A stretch of 33,070 nucleotides of DNA from Tardiphaga sp. (GTDB lineage Bacteria; Pseudomonadota; Alphaproteobacteria; Rhizobiales; Xanthobacteraceae), in assembly GCA_028290325.1 (NCBI GenBank), contig JAQGJY010000094.1, forward strand, positions 1-33,070. The letters run 5' to 3'. The notes below the pieces were generated by a model. That model was given only the letters and a program-made list of their open reading frames with translations, made no database searches and was not told where the DNA came from. Both the position numbers and the translations under genes were made by a program. This document shows positions 23,830 to 32,042 of the stretch, in pieces. The number at the start of each line of letters is the position of its first letter. The stretch's first letter is position 1.

Positions 23830-24222
23830 CTATTCGTCTTCTTCCGGCACGTCTTCCGGAGGCGCCAGACCTTCGAGGCCCTTCAGCAGCTCTTCCTCGG
23901 TCATGCGCTCGACCGCGACTTCGGTATCGTCGGCGTCGACGCTGGCGCCAGCGGACCCGATCAGAGGCACCGTATCCGGCTCCGGCTCATCGACTTCCAC
24001 GAATTTCTGGAGGGAATGAACCAGTTCTTCGCGCAAATCTTCCGGCGAGATCGTCTCGTCGGCAATTTCACGTAGAGAAACAACTGGGTTCTTGTCGTTA
24101 TCCCGATCGATGGTAAGCTGGGAACCAGACGAAATCATGCGGGCGCGATGCGCGGCCAGCAGGACCAGATCGAACCTATTGTCGACTTTATCGATGCAAT
24201 CTTCGACGGTGACGCGCGCCAT
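23830..24222 (-). CDS. rpoZ: DNA-directed RNA polymerase omega subunit
   Basis: Omega helps assemble the beta-prime subunit into RNA polymerase and, in proteobacteria, forms part of a (p)ppGpp-binding site. The ATG at 24222 (MARVTVEDCIDKVDNRFDLV) is chosen over an upstream GTG at 24252 because it matches the family start and has GGAG upstream. The 130-residue protein has LLAAHRARMISSG and the conserved N-terminal fold to about residue 70. An acidic tail rich in Glu and Asp follows, usual for alphaproteobacteria. It sits upstream of rsh, the enzyme that makes the ligand. Confidence 0.96.
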   Translation of the reverse strand: MARVTVEDCIDKVDNRFDLVLLAAHRARMISSGSQLTIDRDNDKNPVVSLREIADETISPEDLREELVHSLQKFVEVDEPEPDTVPLIGSAGASVDADDTEVAVERMTEEELLKGLEGLAPPEDVPEEDE

Positions 24223-24619
24223 GAAATGTCGCTCCGTTACAATTGGAACCAAGTGGGGTGATTGAGCCCTACCTATAGAGGCGGCCGGTCTTGCGCAAGA
24301 ACCAATTTAGGAGGCTGTCAAGTCAAACGCTCGCCGGCTAGCCCGCTGAGTCGATATGCGACTCTCACGCGAGCGACGATCGCGGCAACTTGTCGCGATT
24401 ATTAACGACGTAACGGACGTGAACACCAATTCGCTTCATTGCATCGGCAAAGAACCTTCTTTACGCATGGCTGAGATGACGTCGATTATCCGAGGTCTGG
24501 CCTCACACACAGCCGTGACGTCCATAACAGGTCGGCTTTCCGGGCCTTTATCCTGATCCTGATTGACGCGCGGCCCGCCGCGCAAAAAATTCAAACAACC
24601 GACTGAGATGAGAAACTTG
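24223..24619. other. Divergent intergenic region between rpoZ and the NYN-domain gene
   Basis: About 400 bases lie between the two divergent genes and must contain both promoters. On the minus strand TTGCGC (24298-24293) and TATAGG (24277-24272) form a possible rpoZ promoter with a short 15-base spacer; TTGACA at 24321-24316 has no matching -10 at the right distance. A palindrome (GAGTCG, ATATG, CGACTC) lies at 24348-24364. A GC-rich hairpin near 24569-24584 is followed by A residues on the plus strand and is not a terminator. I see no gene here. Confidence 0.5.
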
Positions 24620-25255
24620 ATGTCCCCAGCATCCAACAAGATCGCTTTATTCATCGATGGCGCGAACCTCTATGCGACCGCCAAAACACTCGGATTCGAT
24701 ATCGACTACAAACGCCTGCTCAAGGAGTTTCAGAGCCGTGGCACCTTGGTGCGCGCGTTTTACTACACCGCGATCATCGAGGATCAGGAATATTCGTCGA
24801 TTCGACCGCTGATCGATTGGCTCGATTACAACGGCTACACCGTCGTCACCAAAGCGACGAAGGAATTCATCGATGCCGCCGGACGCCGCAAGGTGAAGGG
24901 CAATATGGATATCGAGCTCGCCGTCGATGCGATGGAACTGGCGGAGCACGTCGATCAGATCGTGTTGTTTTCCGGCGATGGCGACTTCCGCTCATTGGTC
25001 GAGGCCGTGCAACGTCGTGGCGTCCGCGTCACCGTGGTATCGACCATTTCCAGTCAGCCGCCGATGATTGCCGACGAACTGCGCCGACAGGCCGACGTGT
25101 TTACCGATCTGATGGAATTGCAATCGAAACTCGGTCGCGATCCGGCGGAGCGCCCGGCTCCGCGCGAGCCGCGCCATGCGCCGCAGTTCTTGCAACGATC
25201 GGTGACGTCCGCTTCCGTCGCACCGCGCGGCAATGATGACGCTTTCGAAGATTAA
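24620..25255 (+). CDS. NYN-domain (LabA/DUF88-like) putative nuclease
   Basis: NYN domains are PIN-like metal-dependent folds thought to cut RNA; LabA/DUF88 proteins are widespread and mostly unstudied. From the ATG at 24620 it has 211 residues. Acidic active-site residues are visible: Asp13 (LFIDGANLY), Asp97 (GNMDIELAVDAM), Asp120 and Asp122 (LFSGDGDF). The segment VTVVSTISSQPPMIADELRRQAD closes the domain near residue 160. The last 40 residues are Pro/Arg-rich and probably disordered. In-frame starts at 24608 and 24563 exist but would only add non-conserved residues. It overlaps the uracil-DNA glycosylase gene by 23 bp. The substrate is unknown. Confidence 0.9.
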   Translation: MSPASNKIALFIDGANLYATAKTLGFDIDYKRLLKEFQSRGTLVRAFYYTAIIEDQEYSSIRPLIDWLDYNGYTVVTKATKEFIDAAGRRKVKGNMDIELAVDAMELAEHVDQIVLFSGDGDFRSLVEAVQRRGVRVTVVSTISSQPPMIADELRRQADVFTDLMELQSKLGRDPAERPAPREPRHAPQFLQRSVTSASVAPRGNDDAFED

Positions 25256-25952
25256 GACAGAGTCAAATGGCAGGCCGGCGCGTGACCGATCGGTCGCCGC
25301 CGGCCTTTTATCTGTTGTCGAACTCAGTGAGCCGGGTCGGGATTGTCCGCTCTGCCCGCGGCTGGTCGAGTTTCGCCACGCCGCGCGCGCGAAAAACCCG
25401 GATTGGTTCAACGCGCCAGTGCCGACATTCGGCGGCCAGGATGCCGCATTGCTGATCGTTGGCCTCGCCCCCGGCATGCAGGGCGCGAACCGCACCGGGC
25501 GGCCGTTCACCGGCGACTATGCGGGCGATCTGCTTTACGCGACGCTGAAAACCTATGGCTTCGCGGAAGGCGATTATCAGGCGCGGCCCGACGACGGCTT
25601 TACGTTGCGCGATTGCCGAATCGTCAACGCCGTCCGATGCGTGCCGCCACTCAACAAGCCGCTGCCCGTGGAGATCAACACGTGCCGCCAGTTTCTGATC
25701 GCGACGATGACGCAAATGCCCCGGCTGCGCGCGATCGTGGCACTCGGCCGCATCGCCCATGATTCGACGTTGAAGGCGCTCGGCCTGCGCGCCGCGGCCG
25801 CATCGTTCGGGCACGGTGCGGTGCATCGGTCCGGCCACATCAAGCTCTACGACAGCTATCACTGCTCGCGTTACAATACGAACACGCGCGTGCTGACGCC
25901 CGCGATGTTCGAAGCGGTGTTCGCGAAGGTGCGTGAGGATATCGACGGCTAG
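25233..25952 (+). CDS. Family 5 uracil-DNA glycosylase (UdgB type)
   Basis: The enzyme removes uracil, and in this family also some other deaminated bases, from DNA at the start of base excision repair. The 239-residue protein has motif A GLAPGMQGANRTGRPFTGD (from residue 77) and the later motif HCSRYNTNT (210-218), which are those of family 5 rather than family 4. Four cysteines fit the 4Fe-4S cluster: Cys38 and Cys41 (CPLCPRL), Cys136 and Cys151. The ATG at 25233 lies inside the upstream gene and has no clear ribosome-binding site, so translation may be coupled to it. No ATG, GTG or TTG occurs in frame between there and CPLCPRL, so the start is firm. A terminator-like hairpin lies within codons 14-26. 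Confidence 0.93.
   Translation: MMTLSKIKTESNGRPARDRSVAAGLLSVVELSEPGRDCPLCPRLVEFRHAARAKNPDWFNAPVPTFGGQDAALLIVGLAPGMQGANRTGRPFTGDYAGDLLYATLKTYGFAEGDYQARPDDGFTLRDCRIVNAVRCVPPLNKPLPVEINTCRQFLIATMTQMPRLRAIVALGRIAHDSTLKALGLRAAAASFGHGAVHRSGHIKLYDSYHCSRYNTNTRVLTPAMFEAVFAKVREDIDG
25272..25309 (+). terminator. Terminator-like hairpin inside the start of the glycosylase gene
   Basis: AGGCCGGCG (25272-25280) pairs perfectly with CGCCGGCCT (25298-25306). A smaller palindrome (GACCGATCGGTC, 25284-25295) lies in the loop, and TTTT follows at 25306-25309. It sits 16 bp after the stop of the NYN-domain gene, where a terminator would be expected, but it is also within the N-terminal coding part of the overlapping glycosylase gene. 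It could reduce transcription into that gene. Confidence 0.6.
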
Positions 25953-25955
25953 AGG

Positions 25956-26531
25956 TTAGATAGGATTGGCTTTCAGCCAGGCCAGCACGTCGCCCGCGTT
26001 TCGATCCGGTGGAAATACCGGATAAAATACGTGCGTGATGACGGCGTCATCGATGATCAATGCCATGCGCTTCAGCAGCGTCTCGCCACCGGCCTCCATC
26101 GTCGGCAGTTTCAGCGCCGTTGCGAGCGCACGATCGTGATCCGACAACACGGCGAACGGCAGATGTAGCCGGCCCGCCATTTCAGTTTGATAATCATTGT
26201 CCTGGGTCGAGAGGCCGAAGACGTGCTTGGCGCCGGCCGCCTTCAGCTCGGCGAAAAGATCGCGGAAGGCACAGGTCTGCGGCGTACATCCGCGCGCGCC
26301 GGGGATCATGTCCCAATCGTCAACCAGCGCGATCTTGCCGGGCTCGCCGGTGCGCGGATAAGCAAACACGACGGTGCGCCCGGTCAATTCCGCCAGAACG
26401 ACCGAGGTGTCGTCGGTCGCGCGCAACGCGATCGGTGGGATTGTCATGCCCTCGAGATGGTCGGCGCCACCGTCATCGACTGGCGCCGGGATCGCGCTCC
26501 AATCCACATCGAGAAGATTTTTCTGGTTCAT
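25956..26531 (-). CDS. PrxQ/BCP-like peroxiredoxin
   Basis: A thioredoxin-fold peroxidase expected to reduce hydrogen peroxide and organic peroxides in the cytoplasm. The 191-residue protein has VVFAYPRTG followed by the active-site segment IPGARGCTPQTCAFRD: Cys82 is the peroxidatic cysteine and Cys87 the likely resolving cysteine, the spacing seen in PrxQ/BCP. Later LFGLSTQD-like and LPFAVLSDHDRALATALKLP segments match the family fold. The N-terminal 40 residues are longer than in typical BCP. It starts 26 bp after smpB, and its stop is three bases from the convergent glycosylase stop. Confidence 0.85.
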   Translation of the reverse strand: MNQKNLLDVDWSAIPAPVDDGGADHLEGMTIPPIALRATDDTSVVLAELTGRTVVFAYPRTGEPGKIALVDDWDMIPGARGCTPQTCAFRDLFAELKAAGAKHVFGLSTQDNDYQTEMAGRLHLPFAVLSDHDRALATALKLPTMEAGGETLLKRMALIIDDAVITHVFYPVFPPDRNAGDVLAWLKANPI

Positions 26532-26557
26532 TTGTTGACGCCGCTCCGATCGTCAGA

Positions 26558-27031
26558 TTAGCCACGCGCGCGCAGGATGCGGCCCTTTTCCCGTGACCAG
26601 TCGCGCTTCTTTTCGGTATCGCGCTTGTCGTGAAGCTGCTTGCCCTTGGCCAGCGCCAATTGCAGTTTCACGCGACCGCGCTCGTTGAAATACATTTTCA
26701 GCGGCACCAGCGTCATGCCCTGGCGCTCGACCGCACCCATCAGCTTGTTGATCTGCTTGCGATGGAGCAGCAATTTACGCGGCCGCTTCGGCTCGTGGTT
26801 GAACTGGTTGGCCTGCAAATATTCAGGGATGTTGCAGTTGATCAGCCAGATCTCGCCGTTCTTCGGATCGGCATAAGACTCAGCGATCGTCGATTTGCCG
26901 TTGCGGATCGATTTGACCTCGGTGCCGGTCAGCGCGATGCCGGCCTCGAACGTATCCTCGATGGCATAGTTGAACCGCGCCTTGCGATTCTCCGCCGCCA
27001 CCTTGATCGGACGTTCTTTCTTCTCAGCCAT
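26558..27031 (-). CDS. smpB: SsrA-binding protein SmpB
   Basis: SmpB binds tmRNA and is required for trans-translation, the rescue of stalled ribosomes. The 157-residue protein from the ATG at 27031 (MAEKKERPIKVAAENRKARFNY) has the beta-barrel signatures GIALTGTEVKSIRNGKSTI, NCNIPEYLQANQFNH, RKLLLHRKQI and LVPLKMYFNERGRVKLQLALAKGK. It ends in the basic tail KRDTEKKRDWSREKGRIL that enters the decoding centre. A TTG two codons earlier is less likely. It lies 58 bp after mscL. No tmRNA gene is seen in the window. Confidence 0.97.
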   Translation of the reverse strand: MAEKKERPIKVAAENRKARFNYAIEDTFEAGIALTGTEVKSIRNGKSTIAESYADPKNGEIWLINCNIPEYLQANQFNHEPKRPRKLLLHRKQINKLMGAVERQGMTLVPLKMYFNERGRVKLQLALAKGKQLHDKRDTEKKRDWSREKGRILRARG

Positions 27032-27089
27032 CGTCAAACACTCTGCGCCGTCGATCGACGCGTTATCAAGCCACCGGGCAATGACCCGA

Positions 27090-27509
27090 TCAGGCTCGCT
27101 TGCTCAAGAGATCACGAATCTCGGTCAGAAGTTCCTCTTCGCGAGTGGGCTTCGGCGGCGCGGCGGAAATCGCCTCGTCCTTGCGCTTCAACTTGTTCAT
27201 GAAGCGGATCGCCATGAACAGCACGAACGCGATAATGACGAAGTTGATCGTGAGCGTCAGGAAATTGCCCCAGGCCAGCACCGCGCCCTGCTTCTTCGCA
27301 TCGACCAGGTTGGTTGCCGTCACGGTTTTCGCGAGGCCGGTGAAGTAGTTCGAGAAGTCCAGACCACCGGTGAGCGCGCCGACGATCGGCATGATGATGT
27401 CGGCGACCATCGAGGTCACGATCGCGCCGAAGGCCGCGCCGATGATGACGCCGACCGCGAGATCGACGACATTGCCCTTCATGGCGAACTCACGAAACTC
27501 CTTCAACAT
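27090..27509 (-). CDS. mscL: Large-conductance mechanosensitive channel
   Basis: MscL opens under membrane tension to release solutes during osmotic downshock. The 139-residue inner-membrane protein has the N-terminal amphipathic helix (MLKEFREFAMKGNVVDLAVG), helix 1 with VGVIIGAAFGAIVTSMVADI, a periplasmic loop, helix 2 (LTINFVIIAFVLFMAIRFMNK), and the cytoplasmic bundle ending EEELLTEIRDLL. Length and topology are normal. AGGGG lies before the ATG. It starts 27 bp after the dapA stop on the same strand. Confidence 0.97.
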   Translation of the reverse strand: MLKEFREFAMKGNVVDLAVGVIIGAAFGAIVTSMVADIIMPIVGALTGGLDFSNYFTGLAKTVTATNLVDAKKQGAVLAWGNFLTLTINFVIIAFVLFMAIRFMNKLKRKDEAISAAPPKPTREEELLTEIRDLLSKRA

Positions 27510-27536
27510 ACAAAGCCCCTAGGCCATTCAAAGAGA

Positions 27537-28427
27537 CTAATTCAGCAAGCCGGCGTGAACCATGGCGTCGCGGATGATCCGTCCCGTCGGCGCCGTGACC
27601 GGCATCAACGGCAAACGCACCTCTTCATCGAGACGGCAGAGCAGTTTGAGCCCGTGCTTGGCGCCTGCCAGGCCTGGCTCCTTGAAGATGGCGTCATGCA
27701 ATGGCGTCAATCGGTCCTGAATCTTGAGCGCCTCGGCATAGTCGCCCTTCAGCACCGCCGTCATCAGATCGGCGCAGGCTTTCGGCGCGACATTGGCGAC
27801 GACCGAGATACAGCCGTGCCCCCCCGCCGCCATATAGGCCAGCGCCGTCATATCCTCGCCCGACAACTGGATGAAGTCAGGCCCCATGGCGTGACGTTGC
27901 TGCGAGACGCGGGCCAGGTTGGCGGTCGCATCCTTCACGCCGGCGATGTTCTTCAACTCGAACAACCGGGTCATCGTTTCCACCGACAAATCGACCACCG
28001 AGCGCGGCGGAATGTTGTAAATGAAGATCGGAATTCCGACGGCATCGTTGACGGCCTTGAAGTGGTGATACATGCCCTCTTGGGTCGGCTTGTTGTAATA
28101 GGGCGTGACCACCAATACGGCGTCGGCGCCGGCCTTCTCGGCGTGAACAGCGAGGCTGACGGCCTCCTTGGTTGAATTGGAACCCGCGCCCGCGATGGTC
28201 GGAACGCGGCCCTTGGCCTCGTCGATGCACCACTCGACGATCTTCATATGCTCGTCGTGACTCAGCGTCGGACTTTCACCCGTCGTACCGACCGGAACCA
28301 GACCATGCGTGCCTTCGGCGATCTGCCAGCTGACCAGGGCACGGAACGCCGCCTCATCCACGGCGCCATTTTTGAACGGCGTGACCAAGGCGGTGTATGA
28401 GCCCCGAAATTGCGTCTTGGCTGCCAT
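27537..28427 (-). CDS. dapA: 4-hydroxy-tetrahydrodipicolinate synthase
   Basis: DapA condenses pyruvate and aspartate semialdehyde, the first committed step to meso-diaminopimelate and lysine. The 296-residue TIM-barrel protein has VGTTGESPTLSHDEH (from residue 46), VTPYYNKPTQEG, IFIYNIPPRS with Tyr137, and the Schiff-base Lys165 in AGVKDATAN. All features of a true DapA rather than another aldolase of the family are present. GGAG lies 8 bases before the ATG. It is the first gene of the dapA-mscL-smpB-peroxiredoxin group on the minus strand, divergent from the transglycosylase gene across 225 bp in which I see no clear site. Confidence 0.96.
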   Translation of the reverse strand: MAAKTQFRGSYTALVTPFKNGAVDEAAFRALVSWQIAEGTHGLVPVGTTGESPTLSHDEHMKIVEWCIDEAKGRVPTIAGAGSNSTKEAVSLAVHAEKAGADAVLVVTPYYNKPTQEGMYHHFKAVNDAVGIPIFIYNIPPRSVVDLSVETMTRLFELKNIAGVKDATANLARVSQQRHAMGPDFIQLSGEDMTALAYMAAGGHGCISVVANVAPKACADLMTAVLKGDYAEALKIQDRLTPLHDAIFKEPGLAGAKHGLKLLCRLDEEVRLPLMPVTAPTGRIIRDAMVHAGLLN

Positions 28428-28652
28428 GATCTGTCTCCGAACGTGCTCCTGACCGAGCTATCGCCCTGTCATAACGCCTCAAGCGATGCGGCGAAAGGGC
28501 CCGGTCCGCGGGGCATCAGTCCTGGATCGGCCGCGATTTGGCCGTGGTGCTGCGCGATCAGACAGCGGGCGAAGCGTCGTCATTGGTGATTTGTCCACCA
28601 TTTTCAGCAAAAGTTGCCGACAATCGATTATTGCCGTTGCGAAGGAATTGCC

Positions 28653-30872
28653 GTGCTGAGACCAGCTTCCACCTCCCGCTTCCTCTGGACCACGTCGGCG
28701 CTGACCGTTCTCGTCCTCGGCGTCGGTGCAATCTCAATCGAGGCCTTTGCACAAGTGCCGATGCCGAAGCCGCGCCCGGTGTCGCGCAATACCGTTCCGC
28801 ACACCACAGCCTCGCTTCCCGCCGATGCGGCCGCGCCGATGCGCCTCGCGCCGCAAGTGCCTGCGACATCAGCGGCGCCGGCGCTGCTTCCGGCCACGCG
28901 CCAACACTCCGCACCGGCGCGCCGCGCGGTTGTGCCGGCCGCCGTGGCGACGTCCGGCTCCGCCTCGCAAGGCGACAGGGATGCGCTCGCCAATGTCATC
29001 GAGCTGATCCGCAATCGCAAATCGAGCGAGGCCGGGACGGCGGTGGGCGATATTTCCGACCCGGTCGCGCGCAAGCTGGCGGAATGGATTTTCCTGCGCA
29101 GTGAAAATAACGGCGCCTCGGTCGAACGCTATCGCACGTTTTTCGCGACCAACCCGAGCTGGCCATCGCAGACCTTCTTGCGCCGCCGGGCCGAAGCGGT
29201 CTTGTGGGATGACAAACGCGACGACAGCACCATCATCGGTTACTTCCAGGATGAGAAACCGCTGTCGGGCAAGGGCCGCCTGTCGCTCGCCAAGGCACTG
29301 CTCGCTCGCGGCGATCGCGCGGGCGCGGAACGTCTGGTGCGCGAGGCATGGCGTGGCGACCAGATGTCGGCCGACACGGAAAGCGCGGTGCTCGAGATGT
29401 TCGGATCGCTGCTGACCGGCGGCGACCATAAAGCGCGCATGGACCTGATGCTCTACGGCGCCGATCACGACGCCGGCATGCGCGCCGCCAAACGCCTCGG
29501 CGCGGGCTATGTCGCGCTCGCAAGGGCGCGGACTGCCGTCGCCAAAAAAACCGATGGCGCGAAATCCCTGCTCGACTCCGTGCCGCAGGAATTACGCAGT
29601 GACCCCGGCTACATCTTCGCCCGCATTCAACAGTTGCGCCGCGAGGAAAATTTTGCCGCGGCCGGCCAATTGATGTTGAGCGCGCCGCGCGATCCCAGCC
29701 GCCTGTATAACTTCGACGAATGGTGGATCGAGCGCCGTCTGCTGGCGCGCAAGCTGCTCGATAGCAACGAGCCGCGCACCGCCTATCTGATCGCGCGCGA
29801 TGCGGCGCTGCCGCAGAAGGACATCTACAAGACCGAGCAGGAATTTACCGCGGGCTGGATCGCGTTGCGGTTCCTGAAAGATCCGGCCACGGCCGCGCAG
29901 CATTTCGCGCGCATCGGCGTCGGCAGCGTCAATCCCACGGCGCTGGCCCGTGCCGGTTATTGGCAGGGTCGCGCCGCCGAAGCCGCCGGTCGGTCGTCGG
30001 ACGCGCGTCAGGCCTATGCGTCGGCGGCCGAACAATCGACGAGCTATTACGGGCAGCTGGCCCGCGCCAAACTCGGTTTGCCGCAGATCGATCTCAACAC
30101 CGCGCCGTCCGGCCGCGCCCGCGGCGTCGAGCGACTCGAGATCGTGCGTGCCGTGCAGTTGCTTTATGCGCTCGACGAAGGCGAGCTGGCGTTGCCGATC
30201 TTTGGCGATATGGGGGAAAACGGCGATCCGGACGCGCTGCTCGGCCTGGCGGAACTGGCATCGCGCAACAACGACGCACGCGCGATGCTGATGGTTGGCA
30301 AGGCCGCTCTCAATCGCGGACTGCCGTTCGATTTCTATGCCTATCCCGTTTCGGGCATTCCGGCCTTCAAACCGATTGCGCCGGACGTCGAACGCTCCAT
30401 CGTCTATGCGATCGCGCGGCAGGAAAGCGCCTTCAATCCCGCCGTCGTCTCGCCGGCCAACGCCTACGGCCTGATGCAGGTCACGCCCGATGCGGGGCGC
30501 TATGTGACCAAACGATACGGCGCGAGCTTCGATCTCGGACGCCTGAAGACCGACTCGGTCTACAACGTCACCGTCGGCGCGGCCGAGCTATCGAGCCTGA
30601 TCGAAGATTACCGCGGCTCCTACATCATGACCTTCGCGGGCTACAATGCCGGGCGCGGCAGCGTGCGCAAATGGATCGAGCGTTACGGCGACCCGCGCGA
30701 TCCCAAGGTCGATGCCGTCGATTGGGTCGAATCGATTCCCTTCGCCGAGACCCGCAATTATGTTCAGCGAATCATGGAGAACCTGCAGGTCTATCGCGCG
30801 CGTTTCGGCGGCGGCACGCGCTTGCAGATCGATGCCGACCTGCATCGCGGCGCTTTGGCAAGCGCGGACTAG
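28653..30872 (+). CDS. Soluble lytic murein transglycosylase (Slt70-like)
   Basis: A periplasmic enzyme that cleaves peptidoglycan between MurNAc and GlcNAc, forming 1,6-anhydro ends. The GTG at 28653 is chosen because AAGGA lies about 9 bases upstream; the frame opens earlier (28614, TTG) without a ribosome-binding site. The 739-residue protein has a signal peptide (LWTTSALTVLVLGVGAI, then EAFAQ), a Pro/Ala-rich linker to about residue 100, and a helical superhelix domain to about residue 570. A C-terminal SLT domain follows with IARQESAFNP (catalytic Glu591), SPANAYGLMQVTPDAG, TFAGYNAGRGSVRKW and FAETRNYVQRIMENLQVYR. It is divergent from dapA. Confidence 0.93.
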   Translation: MLRPASTSRFLWTTSALTVLVLGVGAISIEAFAQVPMPKPRPVSRNTVPHTTASLPADAAAPMRLAPQVPATSAAPALLPATRQHSAPARRAVVPAAVATSGSASQGDRDALANVIELIRNRKSSEAGTAVGDISDPVARKLAEWIFLRSENNGASVERYRTFFATNPSWPSQTFLRRRAEAVLWDDKRDDSTIIGYFQDEKPLSGKGRLSLAKALLARGDRAGAERLVREAWRGDQMSADTESAVLEMFGSLLTGGDHKARMDLMLYGADHDAGMRAAKRLGAGYVALARARTAVAKKTDGAKSLLDSVPQELRSDPGYIFARIQQLRREENFAAAGQLMLSAPRDPSRLYNFDEWWIERRLLARKLLDSNEPRTAYLIARDAALPQKDIYKTEQEFTAGWIALRFLKDPATAAQHFARIGVGSVNPTALARAGYWQGRAAEAAGRSSDARQAYASAAEQSTSYYGQLARAKLGLPQIDLNTAPSGRARGVERLEIVRAVQLLYALDEGELALPIFGDMGENGDPDALLGLAELASRNNDARAMLMVGKAALNRGLPFDFYAYPVSGIPAFKPIAPDVERSIVYAIARQESAFNPAVVSPANAYGLMQVTPDAGRYVTKRYGASFDLGRLKTDSVYNVTVGAAELSSLIEDYRGSYIMTFAGYNAGRGSVRKWIERYGDPRDPKVDAVDWVESIPFAETRNYVQRIMENLQVYRARFGGGTRLQIDADLHRGALASAD

Positions 30873-30962
30873 GCGCCGGCGGGCTTGACCTGGTCGCGCG
30901 GCAAACCGACAACCGGGTGAAGAAGCGCGCCGCGCTGACGCGGTCGCCTCAAAACACCGGGA

Positions 30963-31856
30963 ATGCCGATGACCTCAACCTTCCGCGACGTCACATGCTC
31001 GTCCGCCGACGGCCTCAATCTCCACGCCCGCGATTACGCGTCCGCCCGGGTCGGCACGACGCTGCCGGTTCTGTGCCTGCCCGGCCTCACCCGCACGACC
31101 GACGATTTCGACGTCATCGCAACCGCTTTGTCGCAAGACGCAGTGGCACCGCGCCGCGTCGTCGCGATCGATTATCGCGGACGTGGTCTCTCCGACCACG
31201 ATCCGGATCCGGCCAAATACAGCGTGCCGGTGGAGGCCGGCGACGTTCAGGCCGTCGCAACTTCATTGGGGATCACCAAGGCCATCATGATCGGCACCTC
31301 GCGCGGCGGCATGATCGCGATGGTCTTGTCCGCCACCCAGCCCGCGATGGTGGCGGGCGTCGTGCTCAATGACGTCGGTCCGGCGCTGGAGATGACGGGG
31401 CTCATACGCATCAAGGACTACATTGCCAAGGATCGGATTCCGACGTCGTGGGACGAGGCTGCTGCCGGCATCAAGGCGTTGTTCGGCCGCGACTTTCCGA
31501 ACCTGGCCGATGCCGACTGGATGGCTTGGGCCAAGCGCGGCTTCGTCGCGCGTGACGGACACTTGGTCAAGACCCACGATCCGGCTTTGGCGGCGGCCTT
31601 CGCCGGGATCGATCCGGCCAACCCACCGCCCCCGGCGTGGAAGCTGTTCGACAAGATGGTCGGCAAGCCGCTGATGTTGATTCATGGCGGCCGCTCGGAC
31701 CTGCTGTCCGCGCAAGGGGTGCGGGACATGGTGGACCGGCGACCGGACATCGATCTGGTCGAGGTCGCGGATGAAGGCCATGCGCCATTGCTGGCGGATC
31801 CGCCGACGATCGGCCGGATCGCCGCCTTTTGCGCACGCTGCGACGGTGGCGGCTAG
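30963..31856 (+). CDS. Alpha/beta hydrolase fold protein
   Basis: The 297-residue protein has the hydrolase fold with LCLPGLTRTTDDF (oxyanion region), IDYRGRGLSDHD, the nucleophile elbow GTSRGG (Ser113), acid candidate Asp246 (GGRSDLLS) and His273 (DEGHAPLL), so the triad is complete. The substrate cannot be inferred; the family includes esterases, haloperoxidase-like and C-C bond hydrolases. The ATG at 30963 is annotated; an in-frame ATG two codons later (30969) has GGGA at a better distance. It lies 90 bp after the transglycosylase gene and is followed by a strong terminator. No signal peptide is seen, so it is probably cytoplasmic. Confidence 0.88.
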   Translation: MPMTSTFRDVTCSSADGLNLHARDYASARVGTTLPVLCLPGLTRTTDDFDVIATALSQDAVAPRRVVAIDYRGRGLSDHDPDPAKYSVPVEAGDVQAVATSLGITKAIMIGTSRGGMIAMVLSATQPAMVAGVVLNDVGPALEMTGLIRIKDYIAKDRIPTSWDEAAAGIKALFGRDFPNLADADWMAWAKRGFVARDGHLVKTHDPALAAAFAGIDPANPPPPAWKLFDKMVGKPLMLIHGGRSDLLSAQGVRDMVDRRPDIDLVEVADEGHAPLLADPPTIGRIAAFCARCDGGG

Positions 31857-31913
31857 CTCCACCAATGCGGCAGGAATTGGCCGCAACTAACTGATATCAA
31901 TATTTAATCTACG

Positions 31914-31948
31914 AAAGCCGTCCGGATTCATCCGGACGGCTTTTTTTT
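31914..31948 (+). terminator. Rho-independent terminator after the alpha/beta hydrolase gene
   Basis: AAAGCCGTCCGGA (31914-31926) and TCCGGACGGCTTT (31931-31943) form a perfect 13-bp stem with a TTCA loop, and the T run continues to 31948. It is 57 bp after the stop of the plus-strand hydrolase gene. In the minus direction the stem is also perfect but ends in only TTT, so it is mainly a plus-strand terminator. Confidence 0.9.
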
Positions 31949-31975
31949 AACTGGACTGGTCTCGCACAGGTCAAC

Positions 31976-32005
31976 GAAAAACCCCCGGCGATTGCTCGCC
32001 GGGGG
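31976..32005 (-). terminator. Rho-independent terminator of the porin gene
   Basis: On the minus strand CCCCCGGCGA (32005-31996) pairs with TCGCCGGGGG (31991-31982) across a 4-base loop, and TTTTT follows (31981-31977). It lies 37 bp after the porin stop, as expected for a highly expressed gene. It stands back to back with the terminator of the convergent hydrolase gene. Confidence 0.9.
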
Positions 32006-32042
32006 CTTCGAACTCAGATCAGATGGCCCGAAGGCAACCGGA

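Noticed and set aside
24569..24584. GC-rich hairpin followed by A residues before the NYN-domain gene
   Set aside because: No T-tract follows the stem in either direction, so it is not a terminator.
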